DNA of 64,000 nucleotides from Endomicrobiales bacterium (lineage in GTDB: Bacteria > Elusimicrobiota > Endomicrobiia > Endomicrobiales > JAFGGC01): positions 1-64,000 of the forward strand of contig JAFGGC010000011.1 of the NCBI GenBank assembly GCA_016930715.1. Direction: 5' to 3'. Position numbers and translations under genes: made by a program. Every line of letters starts with the position of its first letter. Within the stretch, counting starts at the first letter, position 1. Below, in pieces: positions 49,768-59,500 of this stretch. The notes beneath the pieces are model-generated. The model was not told the DNA's origin. It searched no databases and saw nothing but the letters and a program-made list of their open reading frames with translations.

Positions 49768-50652
49768 TCAATGCCTTGTTGCGGAAGTTTTCCACCTTCT
49801 GTGCATCCAAAACCAGTGGTCTGGATATTTTCTGACGTAACCTTCAAGGACGTTTGTATAGTTTTGCGTGTATTCCATTATAGCTTTTTCTTCTTCGGGG
49901 CTTGAAGGCCTTTTTATCTCGTCGAAAAACACCGTGAAACCGCCTTCTCCGTCCCTGACTATCGTTCCCATGACTATGGGACACCCGGTTTTCAGCGCGA
50001 ACATTGCCGGGCCCTTCGGGGTCGACGCGGGCCTGCCCATGAAATTAACGAAAATACCGTCTTCGTGCGCGTCCTGGTCGGACACTATTGCGATGAAGCC
50101 GTTTTCCTTGAGCGTTTTCATTACCCCCCTCAAGGCGAGTTTCAGAGGCACTATCTTGACGCCTTTAGATATTCTAAAAGAATTCAGCAAATTGTCAACA
50201 AGAATGTTCGTCTGTTGTCCAACGACCATCGTAAGATCGCAGTACTGCGCTACCGCCGCGCCCATCAGCTCCCAGTTTCCGAAATGCGCTCCCACCAGAA
50301 CCCCGCCTTTCCCGTTCTTTTTTGCCCTTTCGATAACGTCGATGCCCTGGATCTTGACTATCTCTTTCAGTTTTTCTTTGGTGAGCTTCGGGAAGAATAT
50401 GAGCTCTATCATGCTCTGGGCGAACTGCCCGTATGTCCGGCGTGCGACGGAGTTCAGTTCGGCGCCGCTCATTTCCGGGAAGGAGTTTTTCAGGTTGAAA
50501 AGGACGACTTTCTTCCTTACGGGAACGCAGTAGAAGACAAAATCCGCCATTGCCAGAGCCAGCGTCCTGGCCACGCCAAGCGGCAGAAGGCGCACAGCGT
50601 GAGCGAACGCCTGGAGGGCGGCATACTCGATGTAATGCCTGAGTCTTTTCAT
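49768..50652 (-). CDS. LpxL/HtrB-family lipid A acyltransferase
   Basis: LVGAHFGNWELMG, SDQDAHEDGIFVNFMGRPASTPKGPAMFALKTG, DHWFWMHRRWK; start set at MKRLRHYIEY. Confidence 0.88.
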   Translation of the reverse strand: MKRLRHYIEYAALQAFAHAVRLLPLGVARTLALAMADFVFYCVPVRKKVVLFNLKNSFPEMSGAELNSVARRTYGQFAQSMIELIFFPKLTKEKLKEIVKIQGIDVIERAKKNGKGGVLVGAHFGNWELMGAAVAQYCDLTMVVGQQTNILVDNLLNSFRISKGVKIVPLKLALRGVMKTLKENGFIAIVSDQDAHEDGIFVNFMGRPASTPKGPAMFALKTGCPIVMGTIVRDGEGGFTVFFDEIKRPSSPEEEKAIMEYTQNYTNVLEGYVRKYPDHWFWMHRRWKTSATRH

Positions 50653-51800
50653 TAATGCCTTATGAGAAATTTCGCCAGAAAACTGGACGTCAGGCGTATC
50701 GCCTTGTACTGGCATAGCTCGTGGCAGCAGAGACAGCTTATGCAGCCTTTCTGCACCACGTACGGTTTATTGCCCCCTTCCTTTATTATAGCATTCACGG
50801 GGCAGGAGTTAACGCACATCATGCAGCTGGTACAAGCTTCAGGGATTATTTCGGGTTTGAGCCAGATGAGGCTTCCAAGCATATCAATGAAGAATTTCGG
50901 CACCAGATGGATGTACCAGTTCGAAGGGAACCTGAAATCCCTGAAGCCGAATTCCTCCGGCCCGTCGCCGCAGGTTTCTATATCCTCAAGCCGCGTTTTT
51001 CTCGCGAGAAGCTTTTCGGCAAAGCGCACCGAGTCTATCTTGAGAGGATCAAAACCGAGGGTCTTCGTCAGCGCCCAGTCCATCGCGTGGCCGTCGCCGC
51101 AGGCGCTTACAAGGTCCATTTTCTTCAGCTCGCCCGAGCTCGGGCCGTTGCCTTCCATGCCGATTATGCCGTCAACCAGCGTGAACCTTATCCTGTCTTT
51201 CACGAGCATGTATATCCGCGCGAGCAGGTGCCCGAAATCATCCGGGTGCGGGGCTTTTTTGTGGTATTCCGCCTTCTGAAGGCCGGGAAGAAGTCCGTAC
51301 AGGTTCTTTACAGCTCCCGTGAATATCTGAAGCCCGTGGGTTTTCAGCTTAGGAACGTTTATTATGCCGTCGCAGTCGAAGGCGGCCTTTGTCAGCCTGA
51401 CCGACGGTACCGACGGGTGTCCGGTCCCGGCCTCGACGCTCCCGTATGTTTCAAAATTTATAAGCTCAATATTTTCCTGTATTGCGAGCTCTTTCATGCC
51501 TGTTTCCTGCCAGACCCGGTCGACGCCCTTAACGGCGCCTCCGGGGCTGTCGCCCAAGCGCGGGACTGCCCCGGCTTCTTTTATCAGCCTCACGATCGCG
51601 CGCACTATTTCCGGATGGGTCGTCACGTGCCTTTCGGGCTGGCGTGCGCTGAGCAGGTTGGGCTTTACGAGTATCTTCTCGCCTTTTTTTACGAACTTCC
51701 CAATGCCGCCTATGAGCTCTACCGCTTTTCTTACGGCTTCAGACACCTCTTTATTCCCGTATGAGCCGCATTTGACCATGCTGATCTTTGTTTTATTCAT
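50652..51800 (-). CDS. DUF362 domain protein with C-terminal 4Fe-4S motifs
   Basis: CTSCMMCVNSCP and CISCLCCHELC. Confidence 0.88.
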   Translation of the reverse strand: MNKTKISMVKCGSYGNKEVSEAVRKAVELIGGIGKFVKKGEKILVKPNLLSARQPERHVTTHPEIVRAIVRLIKEAGAVPRLGDSPGGAVKGVDRVWQETGMKELAIQENIELINFETYGSVEAGTGHPSVPSVRLTKAAFDCDGIINVPKLKTHGLQIFTGAVKNLYGLLPGLQKAEYHKKAPHPDDFGHLLARIYMLVKDRIRFTLVDGIIGMEGNGPSSGELKKMDLVSACGDGHAMDWALTKTLGFDPLKIDSVRFAEKLLARKTRLEDIETCGDGPEEFGFRDFRFPSNWYIHLVPKFFIDMLGSLIWLKPEIIPEACTSCMMCVNSCPVNAIIKEGGNKPYVVQKGCISCLCCHELCQYKAIRLTSSFLAKFLIRH

Positions 51801-51845
51801 ATGAGTACTAAAAGCTTGCTTTTATCCACGACACTATATAATATT

Positions 51846-52616
51846 TCATCCTGACCGGGCACGTTTTCCCCTTGCCGCGAACAAGTATAGTACGGCAAAG
51901 ACGAATTTCGGCAGGTCAAGGAGCCTTAAAATCCTCCAGGGCTGCTGCGCGAACCTGAAAAGCCATTCAAGACCTATCATCCTCAAAAAAGCTGGCGCCC
52001 TTTCGAGACGTCCGGAAATAACGTCAAAACTTCCTCCGACGCCCATCACGACAGGCGCTCCCAGATTTTTCAGGTTATCCGATATCCATATTTCCTGCTC
52101 CGGAACGTTAAGGCCCACCAGAAGTACATCGGCCCCCGATTTTCTGACCGTTTCGGCTATCCTGGCGCTCTCCTCTTTGTTGAAATACCCGTGCTGGGTG
52201 CCTTTTACTTCCAGCGCAGGATATTTTGCCTTAAGGTTGCGGCCCGCCATTTCGGCAACGTTTTCCTTCGAGCCCAGAAAAAATATGCCGTACTTCCTCT
52301 TCTCGGCGCGAGCGCAAATGGTGTCAATTAGGTCTATGCCGGCAATACGCCTGGTTTGAGTTCCGGCAAGGACGCCGACGGCCCACTTGATGCCCGTGGA
52401 ATCCGCTGTGACGAAAGCAGCGTCCGATATAACCCTCGCAAGGGAAGGGATCTCCAGGGCCTTCCGGAACATTATGGAGTTTAGCGTGACGATCTGGGAG
52501 GGTTCTTTCTTTTGAATGCGTTCGTCGAAAGCGTTGAGGAGCGTTTCAACGTCAGTGTAAAGGTTTATTTCGATGTGTCCTAGTCTGATACGGGGCATCT
52601 TGGAAGGATCCCTCAA
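51846..52616 (-). CDS. WecG/TagA/CpsF-family glycosyltransferase
   Basis: ADSTGIKWAVGVLAG, GIFFLGSKENVAEMAGRNLKAKYP, VGLNVPEQEIWI, GVGGSFDVISG. Confidence 0.9.
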   Translation of the reverse strand: MRDPSKMPRIRLGHIEINLYTDVETLLNAFDERIQKKEPSQIVTLNSIMFRKALEIPSLARVISDAAFVTADSTGIKWAVGVLAGTQTRRIAGIDLIDTICARAEKRKYGIFFLGSKENVAEMAGRNLKAKYPALEVKGTQHGYFNKEESARIAETVRKSGADVLLVGLNVPEQEIWISDNLKNLGAPVVMGVGGSFDVISGRLERAPAFLRMIGLEWLFRFAQQPWRILRLLDLPKFVFAVLYLFAARGKRARSG

Positions 52617-52622
52617 GGGGCC

Positions 52623-55600
52623 TTAAGCCGACGCGGTCAGGAGTTCGTTGTTGAGTTTTACCGAAATAATCTTCGACACGCCCAGTTCCTCCATTGTGAC
52701 GCCGTATAGCACGTCGGCCATCTCCATGGTGCGCTTGTTGTGGGTTATGACGAGGAACTGCGAAGTTTTGACGAACGCCTTCACCATGTTGATGTACCTT
52801 CCTATGTTGGCATCGTCAAGTGGCGCGTCGACCTCGTCAAGTATGCAGAAAGGCGACGACCTCACCATGAAAAAGGCGAACAGAAGCGCTATGGCCGTCA
52901 GAGCCTTTTCTCCTCCCGACAGAAGGGCGATGTTCTGAAGCTTCTTCCCGGGCGGCTGGGCGAATATGTCCACCCCCGTTTCAAGAAGGTTAGTTTCATC
53001 CGTGAGCGCAAGATCGGCCTCCCCTCCCTCGAAAAGCTGATGGTAGATGTTCCTGAAATTCTCACGGACCAGATCAAAGGTCTTTTTAAAATTCTCGCGG
53101 GTGGTGTGATTTATCCTGTTAATGACCTGATGTAGGTCGTCTTTAGCCTTCTGAAGATCTTCCTGCTGGGCCTGGAGGAATTTGTAGCGCTCTTCAAGGC
53201 TCGCGTATTCTTCGGGCGCCGCCAGATTCACCGGCCCCATCGAGTCTATCCTTTTCTTGAGCCTTGCTATTTCCTCGTCGCTGTATGTTTCCTTTTCGTG
53301 TTCCTGCCTGATGTCGTTGAACTCGACTCCGAAGTCCTCTCTGATGCGGTTCTCGACGTTCTGTTTCTGGAGTTCGAAGCTTTTATGGTCTATTTCAAGC
53401 GAATGGATAACCTGCTTGAGTTCGTCGCATTTCTTTCTGATCTCGTGCAGTTCGGAGTTCCTGTTTTCCAGCGACTGCATCAGCTCCTGGCGTTCCGACA
53501 GCATCTCCTGGACTTCGGTTTCTTTCAGTTTCAGCTTCTCGCCGAGCTCGCGGACTCTCACGCTTTCCGCCTCGCGGACCTTCTGCTGGTCGTTTATCTT
53601 GTTCGCGAGGGAACTATGTTCAGCGACCGCATTTTCAACGCGCGAACGAAGGCCGTCGATCGTTTCCCTTGTCTTGTCGATTTCCCTCTGCCTTCCTGAA
53701 AGTTCGTTAGAAGACGCGGCCCACCTGACCTTTGATTCCGTGAAAACGGGGTTAATTTCATTTTCCTTCTCCTCCAGGGCCGAGCGTTCCTTTTTTACGG
53801 CTTCAAGAGCTGTTCTCAGGTCCGCCTCGCGTTTTTCGATGTCCTTCAGCTGTCCGTCTATTTCGGCGATCTTCTTGGCGCAGTTTTCCTGCTCGTTCCT
53901 GTGGGACTGTATGTCGCCTTCGTCAATGCTAATGCCCTTTTCGGCGTACTGCAGTTCCTCTTCGAGCTTCGCAAGGTTTTTTCTCAGCCATTCGGCCTCA
54001 AGAACCGCCCTGCTATGTTCAGTGTCGGTCTCTCTCTTGGCGTCTTCCTTCGATTCAAGGCTCCTCGACAACTCGCCAAGCTCGTTTTCGTTCTTTTGCA
54101 TGTCCTGGATATAGAACTCTATTGAGTTCTTGAGTTCACTTTTTTCCTTTTCTATGAGCGCGTGGCCGTCTTCCGATTGTTCTGAACCGCCGGATATCAG
54201 CGCGTTCCCGTATACCGTTCCTCCCGACACGAGGAGGTCGCCGCACACGAACTTGAGTATATTCTCGTTTTCTTTTTTGTATTGCATCAGGGACAACAAG
54301 GGCACCGCGTCTGCCGGCAGGGCGAAATGGCCGCTGTTGGTTTTTTCCGGCAGGTTCTCTGCCACGATGAAAGTGCAGTGTCCGGAATTGGCGTTCCTCA
54401 GGCGTTCAATGGCTTCGACGGCCGTTGCTGCCGTGTCGCAGACTATATAGTTCAGCCTGTCACCGAGCGTGTCCGCCACTGTCTTTTCGGACCCTTTCTT
54501 AACGTTGAGCATGCCGCTCAAGGGGCCCTTCACTCCCGGCAGCCCGAAAGAAAGAACGCTGTTGATAGCCATTCTTGCCGGGTCCTTGCTTTCCCATTCC
54601 TGAAGGGTGGCAAGCTTAGCCTGGCTTGACGCGATTTTCTCCTTCAGCGTTATTTCGCTTACGCGCGCCTGGTTAACGGAAGAATTAACGGCCGAAATCT
54701 CTTCGTCCAGCCTTGCCTTTTTCTTCGAAACGTCCTCCGACCGGTTTTTGAGCTCGTTGAGTTCATTTTTTATATTCTCGATGTTGGCGGAAAGCGACGA
54801 CTTGTGCTCGCTGGTACGCGTTATTTCCTTATTAAGCGACTCCACCTGGAATTCGGAATGCACGGAGAGGGACTTCAACCGGTTCTGTTCGTTGTGAAGC
54901 CCGGCCCTTGTGCTGGCCAGGGAGATCAGCTCTTCCGAAGCGGTCTTTTCCTTGTCGCGCGCCACTTCGATTAGCCGCTTGACGTTCGAAAGTTCGTTCT
55001 CCTTTTCCTTGAACTGCTCTTCGAGTTTTTTTACCTGGACCTCAAGGCTCGCTACCACCCCGGTCAGCTCTGAGAGCTCTTTTTCGAGTTCTACGGAGTT
55101 CCTCTTGTCTTCTTCAATCTGGGTTTCCAGCGACTGCCTCTGCTGGACGTAATCGGCCTCCCTCTGCGAAGACTGCTGCACGCGTTCGTCGGAAAGGTTG
55201 ATGTCGGATTTTATCTGCGCGAACTCGTTCTGGCGCTTCACGTACTGCTCGTCCTTTTCCATCTGAAGGACGCGTATTTTGGAAAGCTCCGCTTCGAGGG
55301 AGTCCTGAGATGTGTTGACAATCTCGTATTCCTTGAGAAGCGGATTAAGCTTGAGTTTTATCTCGTCTATCATCTTCGCGCTGTTGAGTACCGAGTGGAC
55401 GAGCGCCGTCGTTTCCATGCGCTTGAGCTCGTCCTTTATCCTCTGGTACTGGCGCGCTTTCTTGGCGGCTATGTCGAGGGAGCTTATCTGATCCTTAAGC
55501 AGAGATATCATGTCGGTTATCCTGTTCATGTCTATCTCTACCTTCTCGAGCCTTCTTATGGCTTCCTCTCGCCTTACCTTGTACTTTGAAACGCCGGCGG

Positions 55601-56090
55601 CTTCCTCGAACATCTCGCGGCGTTCTTCCGGCCTCGCTGTCAGTATGAACTCAACTTTTCCCTGCTCGATTATAGCGTAGCCTTCCGATCCTATGCCGGT
55701 GTCAAGGAAGAGGTCCCTTATGTCTTTAAGGCGGCACTGCGCCTTGTTCAGGAAATACTCGCTCTCTCCGCTCCTGAAAAGACGCCTGGTGACGGTAACC
55801 TCGGAATAATCGATCGGAAGGACGTTCTTAGAGTTGTCGAACGTAAGCGATACCTCCGACATGCCCGTGGTGTGCCTGGACTGCGAGCCGTTGAATATCA
55901 CGTCGAGCATCTGGTGGCTGCGCATTGAACGTGCGCTCTGTTCTCCCAGACACCAGCGGATGGCGTCAACTGTGTTGGATTTTCCGCAGCCGTTCGGGCC
56001 CACGATCGCCGTGATGCCCGGCTCAAAATTAAAGCTGGTTTTGTCCGCGAACGATTTAAAACCGCAAAGCTCAAGACGTTTTAAGTACAT
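52623..56090 (-). CDS. smc: Chromosome segregation protein SMC
   Basis: MYLKRLELCGFKSFADKTSFNFEPGITAIVGPNGCGKSN; coiled coils; LLSGGEKALTAIALLFAFF. Confidence 0.97.
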   Translation of the reverse strand: MYLKRLELCGFKSFADKTSFNFEPGITAIVGPNGCGKSNTVDAIRWCLGEQSARSMRSHQMLDVIFNGSQSRHTTGMSEVSLTFDNSKNVLPIDYSEVTVTRRLFRSGESEYFLNKAQCRLKDIRDLFLDTGIGSEGYAIIEQGKVEFILTARPEERREMFEEAAGVSKYKVRREEAIRRLEKVEIDMNRITDMISLLKDQISSLDIAAKKARQYQRIKDELKRMETTALVHSVLNSAKMIDEIKLKLNPLLKEYEIVNTSQDSLEAELSKIRVLQMEKDEQYVKRQNEFAQIKSDINLSDERVQQSSQREADYVQQRQSLETQIEEDKRNSVELEKELSELTGVVASLEVQVKKLEEQFKEKENELSNVKRLIEVARDKEKTASEELISLASTRAGLHNEQNRLKSLSVHSEFQVESLNKEITRTSEHKSSLSANIENIKNELNELKNRSEDVSKKKARLDEEISAVNSSVNQARVSEITLKEKIASSQAKLATLQEWESKDPARMAINSVLSFGLPGVKGPLSGMLNVKKGSEKTVADTLGDRLNYIVCDTAATAVEAIERLRNANSGHCTFIVAENLPEKTNSGHFALPADAVPLLSLMQYKKENENILKFVCGDLLVSGGTVYGNALISGGSEQSEDGHALIEKEKSELKNSIEFYIQDMQKNENELGELSRSLESKEDAKRETDTEHSRAVLEAEWLRKNLAKLEEELQYAEKGISIDEGDIQSHRNEQENCAKKIAEIDGQLKDIEKREADLRTALEAVKKERSALEEKENEINPVFTESKVRWAASSNELSGRQREIDKTRETIDGLRSRVENAVAEHSSLANKINDQQKVREAESVRVRELGEKLKLKETEVQEMLSERQELMQSLENRNSELHEIRKKCDELKQVIHSLEIDHKSFELQKQNVENRIREDFGVEFNDIRQEHEKETYSDEEIARLKKRIDSMGPVNLAAPEEYASLEERYKFLQAQQEDLQKAKDDLHQVINRINHTTRENFKKTFDLVRENFRNIYHQLFEGGEADLALTDETNLLETGVDIFAQPPGKKLQNIALLSGGEKALTAIALLFAFFMVRSSPFCILDEVDAPLDDANIGRYINMVKAFVKTSQFLVITHNKRTMEMADVLYGVTMEELGVSKIISVKLNNELLTASA

Positions 56091-56152
56091 TAGGTGCTCT
56101 CTTTTCGCTTATTTGGTTATTCTTTTACCATCTATTACAAAAATTAGCAAAT

Positions 56153-56210
56153 AAAAAAACCCTTGTCAATCACTCTTTCAAATTTCCGTGATTTATTTTC
56201 AAGGGTTTTT
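56153..56210 (-). terminator. Intrinsic terminator
   Basis: Minus strand AACCCTTG...AATCAC...GTGATT...CAAGGGTTTTTTT. Confidence 0.75.
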
Positions 56211-56223
56211 CGTTGGATAGCTG

Positions 56224-56439
56224 TTATTCGGCATCCTCAGGGCTTAGTCCGTCATACGCTTTTCTAAGGTCTTCTATCGAAACCTTCTTTTTGCCGAAAA
56301 CGTGGTTCGCGACCAGCAGCGATGCCAGGCCCACCGTTATGCCTATGACTATGTACGGCAGCGCCGAATTGCCCTGGGTTTCCCTTCTGGCTTTTTCCTC
56401 CATGTATATCTGTTCTCTCTTTTCCGGACTGAGTTCCAT
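56224..56439 (-). CDS. Small single-TM protein, unknown function
   Basis: 71-aa ORF with one hydrophobic segment. Confidence 0.5.
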   Translation of the reverse strand: MELSPEKREQIYMEEKARRETQGNSALPYIVIGITVGLASLLVANHVFGKKKVSIEDLRKAYDGLSPEDAE

Positions 56440-56466
56440 TGGATTATCCTTTGCGCTGTTGTATGC

Positions 56467-56880
56467 CTATCTGACTTCGCATTTCACGGTTTTCGACGTA
56501 GCTATGATCTTGCCGTCGCCGTCCTTCAGGCGAGCCGTGAGCTTGTAGGTGCCGGACGTGTAATAACCCCAGTCGAACCACCAGTAGCCGACGGAGTGCC
56601 TGCAGGGCTGCCAGGCGCCGTCGTTGAACGACAGTTCCACCCATCCGTTGTCCGAAGCCCCTATGCGTATCGCGTAATGAAGGCCGGATACTATCTCTGA
56701 ATTTATCGGGTGGTCGATGAATATGAATCCTTTGTTGTCCGGAGCCTGCTTGGCGGCCGCTTTTTTCGCCCGCCCGCCCGTTTTTTTCGGCGCCTGCGCC
56801 GGTTTTACCTTTGCCGTCAGCGTTTCATCCAAAACTTTTACCGCTTCTTCTGCTGCTTTTTTAGACTTTCTGGGTGACAT
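56467..56880 (-). CDS. Hypothetical protein with Lys/Ala-rich N-terminus and Ig-like C-terminus
   Basis: Start set at MSPRKSKKAAEE; HYAIRIGASDNGWVELSFNDGAWQPCRHS...GTYKLTARLKDGDG. Confidence 0.55.
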   Translation of the reverse strand: MSPRKSKKAAEEAVKVLDETLTAKVKPAQAPKKTGGRAKKAAAKQAPDNKGFIFIDHPINSEIVSGLHYAIRIGASDNGWVELSFNDGAWQPCRHSVGYWWFDWGYYTSGTYKLTARLKDGDGKIIATSKTVKCEVR

Positions 56881-56941
56881 TATACTGCTCCTTTTGTTGC
56901 CCTTGGCAGATTTCCCCAATACCGCCCTTAAGCCGGCGGTA

Positions 56942-58045
56942 TCAATTTCCGTAAATCCTGTACTTCTTGTACAACCTGCCGCCCATCATCTCGGCGGCCC
57001 TTTGCGTCATTATGTTGTCGTCGAGAACCCACGAGAACTCGCATTTCCTGTATCCGAGCCTCGCGGCGTTCCTCAGTGCTTCATAATACATCACTCCCTC
57101 TATTCCGCGCTGTCTGCATTCCTTCACGACACCCATGATCATAAGTCTTAGCGCGTCGATCCGCCCCTTGTAGAGCAGGAACTTGATTATGCCGAACGGG
57201 AACAGTCTCCCGTTCATTCTTTTCATCACAAAGTTGTAGTCCGGCATTGCTATCAGAAGCCCGGCCGGTTTTCCGTTTATTTCGGCTATCAGCGTGGTGT
57301 CAAAGAGAAGCAGGTCCTTGAACCTCGATGCCATGGTGTGAAACTCTTTTTCCGTCCACGGCACGAACCCCCAGTTCTTTTCCCAGGCGCTGTTGTAAAC
57401 CTGGATCGCCTTGTCTATCTCGTTCCTGAAATCCTTTTTGTTCAGGCTCCTGACCTTCAATCCCTGATTCTTTTTATAGGCAATTTTTACGAGTTTTTCA
57501 AGCCTTTCAGCGGGCCCTTTCGAAACTTCCATTTCGTAAGCGTAGAGCTCTTTTGCTTTTTTTAGGCCGCACTTTTCTGCCAGCTCAAGGTAATAACCCG
57601 GCGTGTAGGGCATCATAAGTCGAGGCGGAAGCTCGAAACCGTCGCACAGGAAACCGCATTCGTCGTTGGAAGAAGGATTCATAGGCCCCACCATCTTTTT
57701 CATTCCCCTGCCTTCAAGCCAGTCTTCGGCCGCCCCGTAAAGCGCCGAAGCCGCCTCGGCGCTGTCAATGCATTCAAAGAACCCGAAAAAACCTGTTTTT
57801 TCCCCGTGAAACTCGGTGAAATTGGCGTCAATTACGGCCGCTATCCTGCCTATCGTTTCGCCTTCGCCGTCGTAAAGAAGAAACAATTCCTTTTCGGAAT
57901 GCTCCCAGAAGGGGCTTTTCTCGAGGGCGAATTTCACGTCTTCAATGAGCGGAGGGACCCACAGCGGGTCGTTTTTATATATCTTCCAGGGGAACTCGAT
58001 GAACTTTTTTAGGTCCGATTTCGAAGCGACCTTTTCGATTTGCAT
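56942..58045 (-). CDS. GNAT-type acyltransferase, candidate bacterial ceramide synthase-like
   Basis: FIEFPWKIYKNDPLWVPPLIED, GFFGFFECIDSAEAASALYGAAEDWLEGRGMKKMVGPMNPSSNDECGFLCDGF; 3 nt after spt-like gene. Confidence 0.65.
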   Translation of the reverse strand: MQIEKVASKSDLKKFIEFPWKIYKNDPLWVPPLIEDVKFALEKSPFWEHSEKELFLLYDGEGETIGRIAAVIDANFTEFHGEKTGFFGFFECIDSAEAASALYGAAEDWLEGRGMKKMVGPMNPSSNDECGFLCDGFELPPRLMMPYTPGYYLELAEKCGLKKAKELYAYEMEVSKGPAERLEKLVKIAYKKNQGLKVRSLNKKDFRNEIDKAIQVYNSAWEKNWGFVPWTEKEFHTMASRFKDLLLFDTTLIAEINGKPAGLLIAMPDYNFVMKRMNGRLFPFGIIKFLLYKGRIDALRLMIMGVVKECRQRGIEGVMYYEALRNAARLGYRKCEFSWVLDDNIMTQRAAEMMGGRLYKKYRIYGN

Positions 58046-58048
58046 TTT

Positions 58049-59377
58049 TTAGTTTCTCATGCCGAAGTTCCAGAGGTTCTTTATCCACCTTTTCGTCGCC
58101 GCCGCCATTCCGTCGCGGGAGAACGCGAACATCCACCTTCTTTCCTTTGCCTTCTGGCGCCTCGTCCCGCCGGGTATTATGCCGAGGGTTTTCCCCACCT
58201 TCTCGAACGTGTCGAGGACGCGGTCGAGCTGTTCGTCGGTGTGCAGGGCCATGTAACTCGTGCGTATTATCGCCTGGCCTTCCGGAACGGCGGGGCTCAC
58301 GACAGGTGATGCAAATATGCCTTCGTCGAAGAGCATCCGCCACATCTGGAACGCCTTCATATCCGGGCCGACCGTTATCGGTATTATTGGCGATTCGGAA
58401 GTCCTCGTGTCAAAACCGATGGACTTGAACCCTTCCATCATTTTTTCCGTGTTTTTCCAGAGGCGTTTTCTCCTCTCGGGCTCCTTTTCGACGATGTCCA
58501 GTGCAGCGTCAATCGCGCCCACGGACGCTGGCGGAAGGCTGGCCGTGAAGATGAGCGCCCGCGCCATGTGCTTGATGTAGTGTATGACTTCCTCGCGGCC
58601 GGCTATGAAACCGCCGATGGAGGCAAGCGACTTCGAAGCTGTCGCCATCACCATGTCCACCTCGGCTTCAAGGCCGAAATGCTCGCCGGTCCCTCTTCCG
58701 GTTTCGCCCAGAACTCCGAGGGAATGCGCGTCGTCCACCATCACCCTGGCGCCGTACTTCTTGGCGAGTCTTACGACTTCGGGCAAATTGATTATGTCGC
58801 CTTCCATGCTGAAAACCCCGTCGACGACGATGAACTTGCCGTGGTCCGGGTATTTCGCGAGCTGTCTCTCTAGGTCGTGCATGTCGTTGTGGCGGAAGCG
58901 CACCATCTCGCCTATCGCGAGCCGGCAACCGTCGATTATAGAGGCGTGGTCGAGCTTGTCGGTGAGGACGATGTCGTTTTTCCCGACAAGCGTCGATATC
59001 GCTCCGAGGTTGGAGTGATGGCCCGTGGTAAAGAGTATGGCCGATTCCTTGCCGACGAACCTGGCGAACTTCCTTTCGACTTTCTCGTGGAGGTCGTTGG
59101 TGCCGTTGAGGAACCTCGAACCAGTGCAGGAAGTTCCGTACTTCTTGACGGCTTCGATGCTTGCTTCCTTCACCTTCGGATGGCCGGTAAGCCCGAGGTA
59201 GTTGTTCGAGCATATCACTATCCTTTTCTTCCCGTCGATCACCACTTCCGGCCCCTGGGCGGTCTCTATCTTCTTGAAATAGGGGTACACCCCGGCCGCC
59301 ATCACCTCGCGGGCGCTGGTGAATTTCACGCATTTTGAAAAAACGTCGTTATGCATTAAAAAGACTCCTCCGGTCAA
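58049..59377 (-). CDS. Alpha-oxoamine synthase, candidate serine palmitoyltransferase-like
   Basis: CSNNYLGLTGHPKVKEA...YGTSCTGSRFLNGTNDLHEKVE, DHASIIDGCRLA, VMVDDAHSLGVLGETGRGT, TASKSLASIGGF (PLP Lys). Confidence 0.8.
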   Translation of the reverse strand: MTGGVFLMHNDVFSKCVKFTSAREVMAAGVYPYFKKIETAQGPEVVIDGKKRIVICSNNYLGLTGHPKVKEASIEAVKKYGTSCTGSRFLNGTNDLHEKVERKFARFVGKESAILFTTGHHSNLGAISTLVGKNDIVLTDKLDHASIIDGCRLAIGEMVRFRHNDMHDLERQLAKYPDHGKFIVVDGVFSMEGDIINLPEVVRLAKKYGARVMVDDAHSLGVLGETGRGTGEHFGLEAEVDMVMATASKSLASIGGFIAGREEVIHYIKHMARALIFTASLPPASVGAIDAALDIVEKEPERRKRLWKNTEKMMEGFKSIGFDTRTSESPIIPITVGPDMKAFQMWRMLFDEGIFASPVVSPAVPEGQAIIRTSYMALHTDEQLDRVLDTFEKVGKTLGIIPGGTRRQKAKERRWMFAFSRDGMAAATKRWIKNLWNFGMRN

Positions 59378-59500
59378 ATTAAAATCAGGATAACAAAGAT
59401 TAGATAAGGAGATTACACAGATGCTTCAGTGTGTTTAATCTGTGTAATCGGGTTGAAATCAGTGTAATCACCGGATTGTCTGTCTTTCAAACAATCCGTA

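Noticed and set aside
50721-51764. 347-aa plus-strand ORF
   Set aside because: Exact antisense of the DUF362 ferredoxin-type gene (50652..51800), low-complexity composition, no recognisable motif; shadow ORF.
53257-54114. 285-aa Ser/Phe-rich plus-strand ORF
   Set aside because: Antisense to the SMC coiled coil; composition is that of a complement of Glu/Lys/Arg-rich sequence.
56467-56880. Possible carbohydrate-binding module protein
   Set aside because: Ig-like pattern is too weak by eye to name a CBM family; left as hypothetical.
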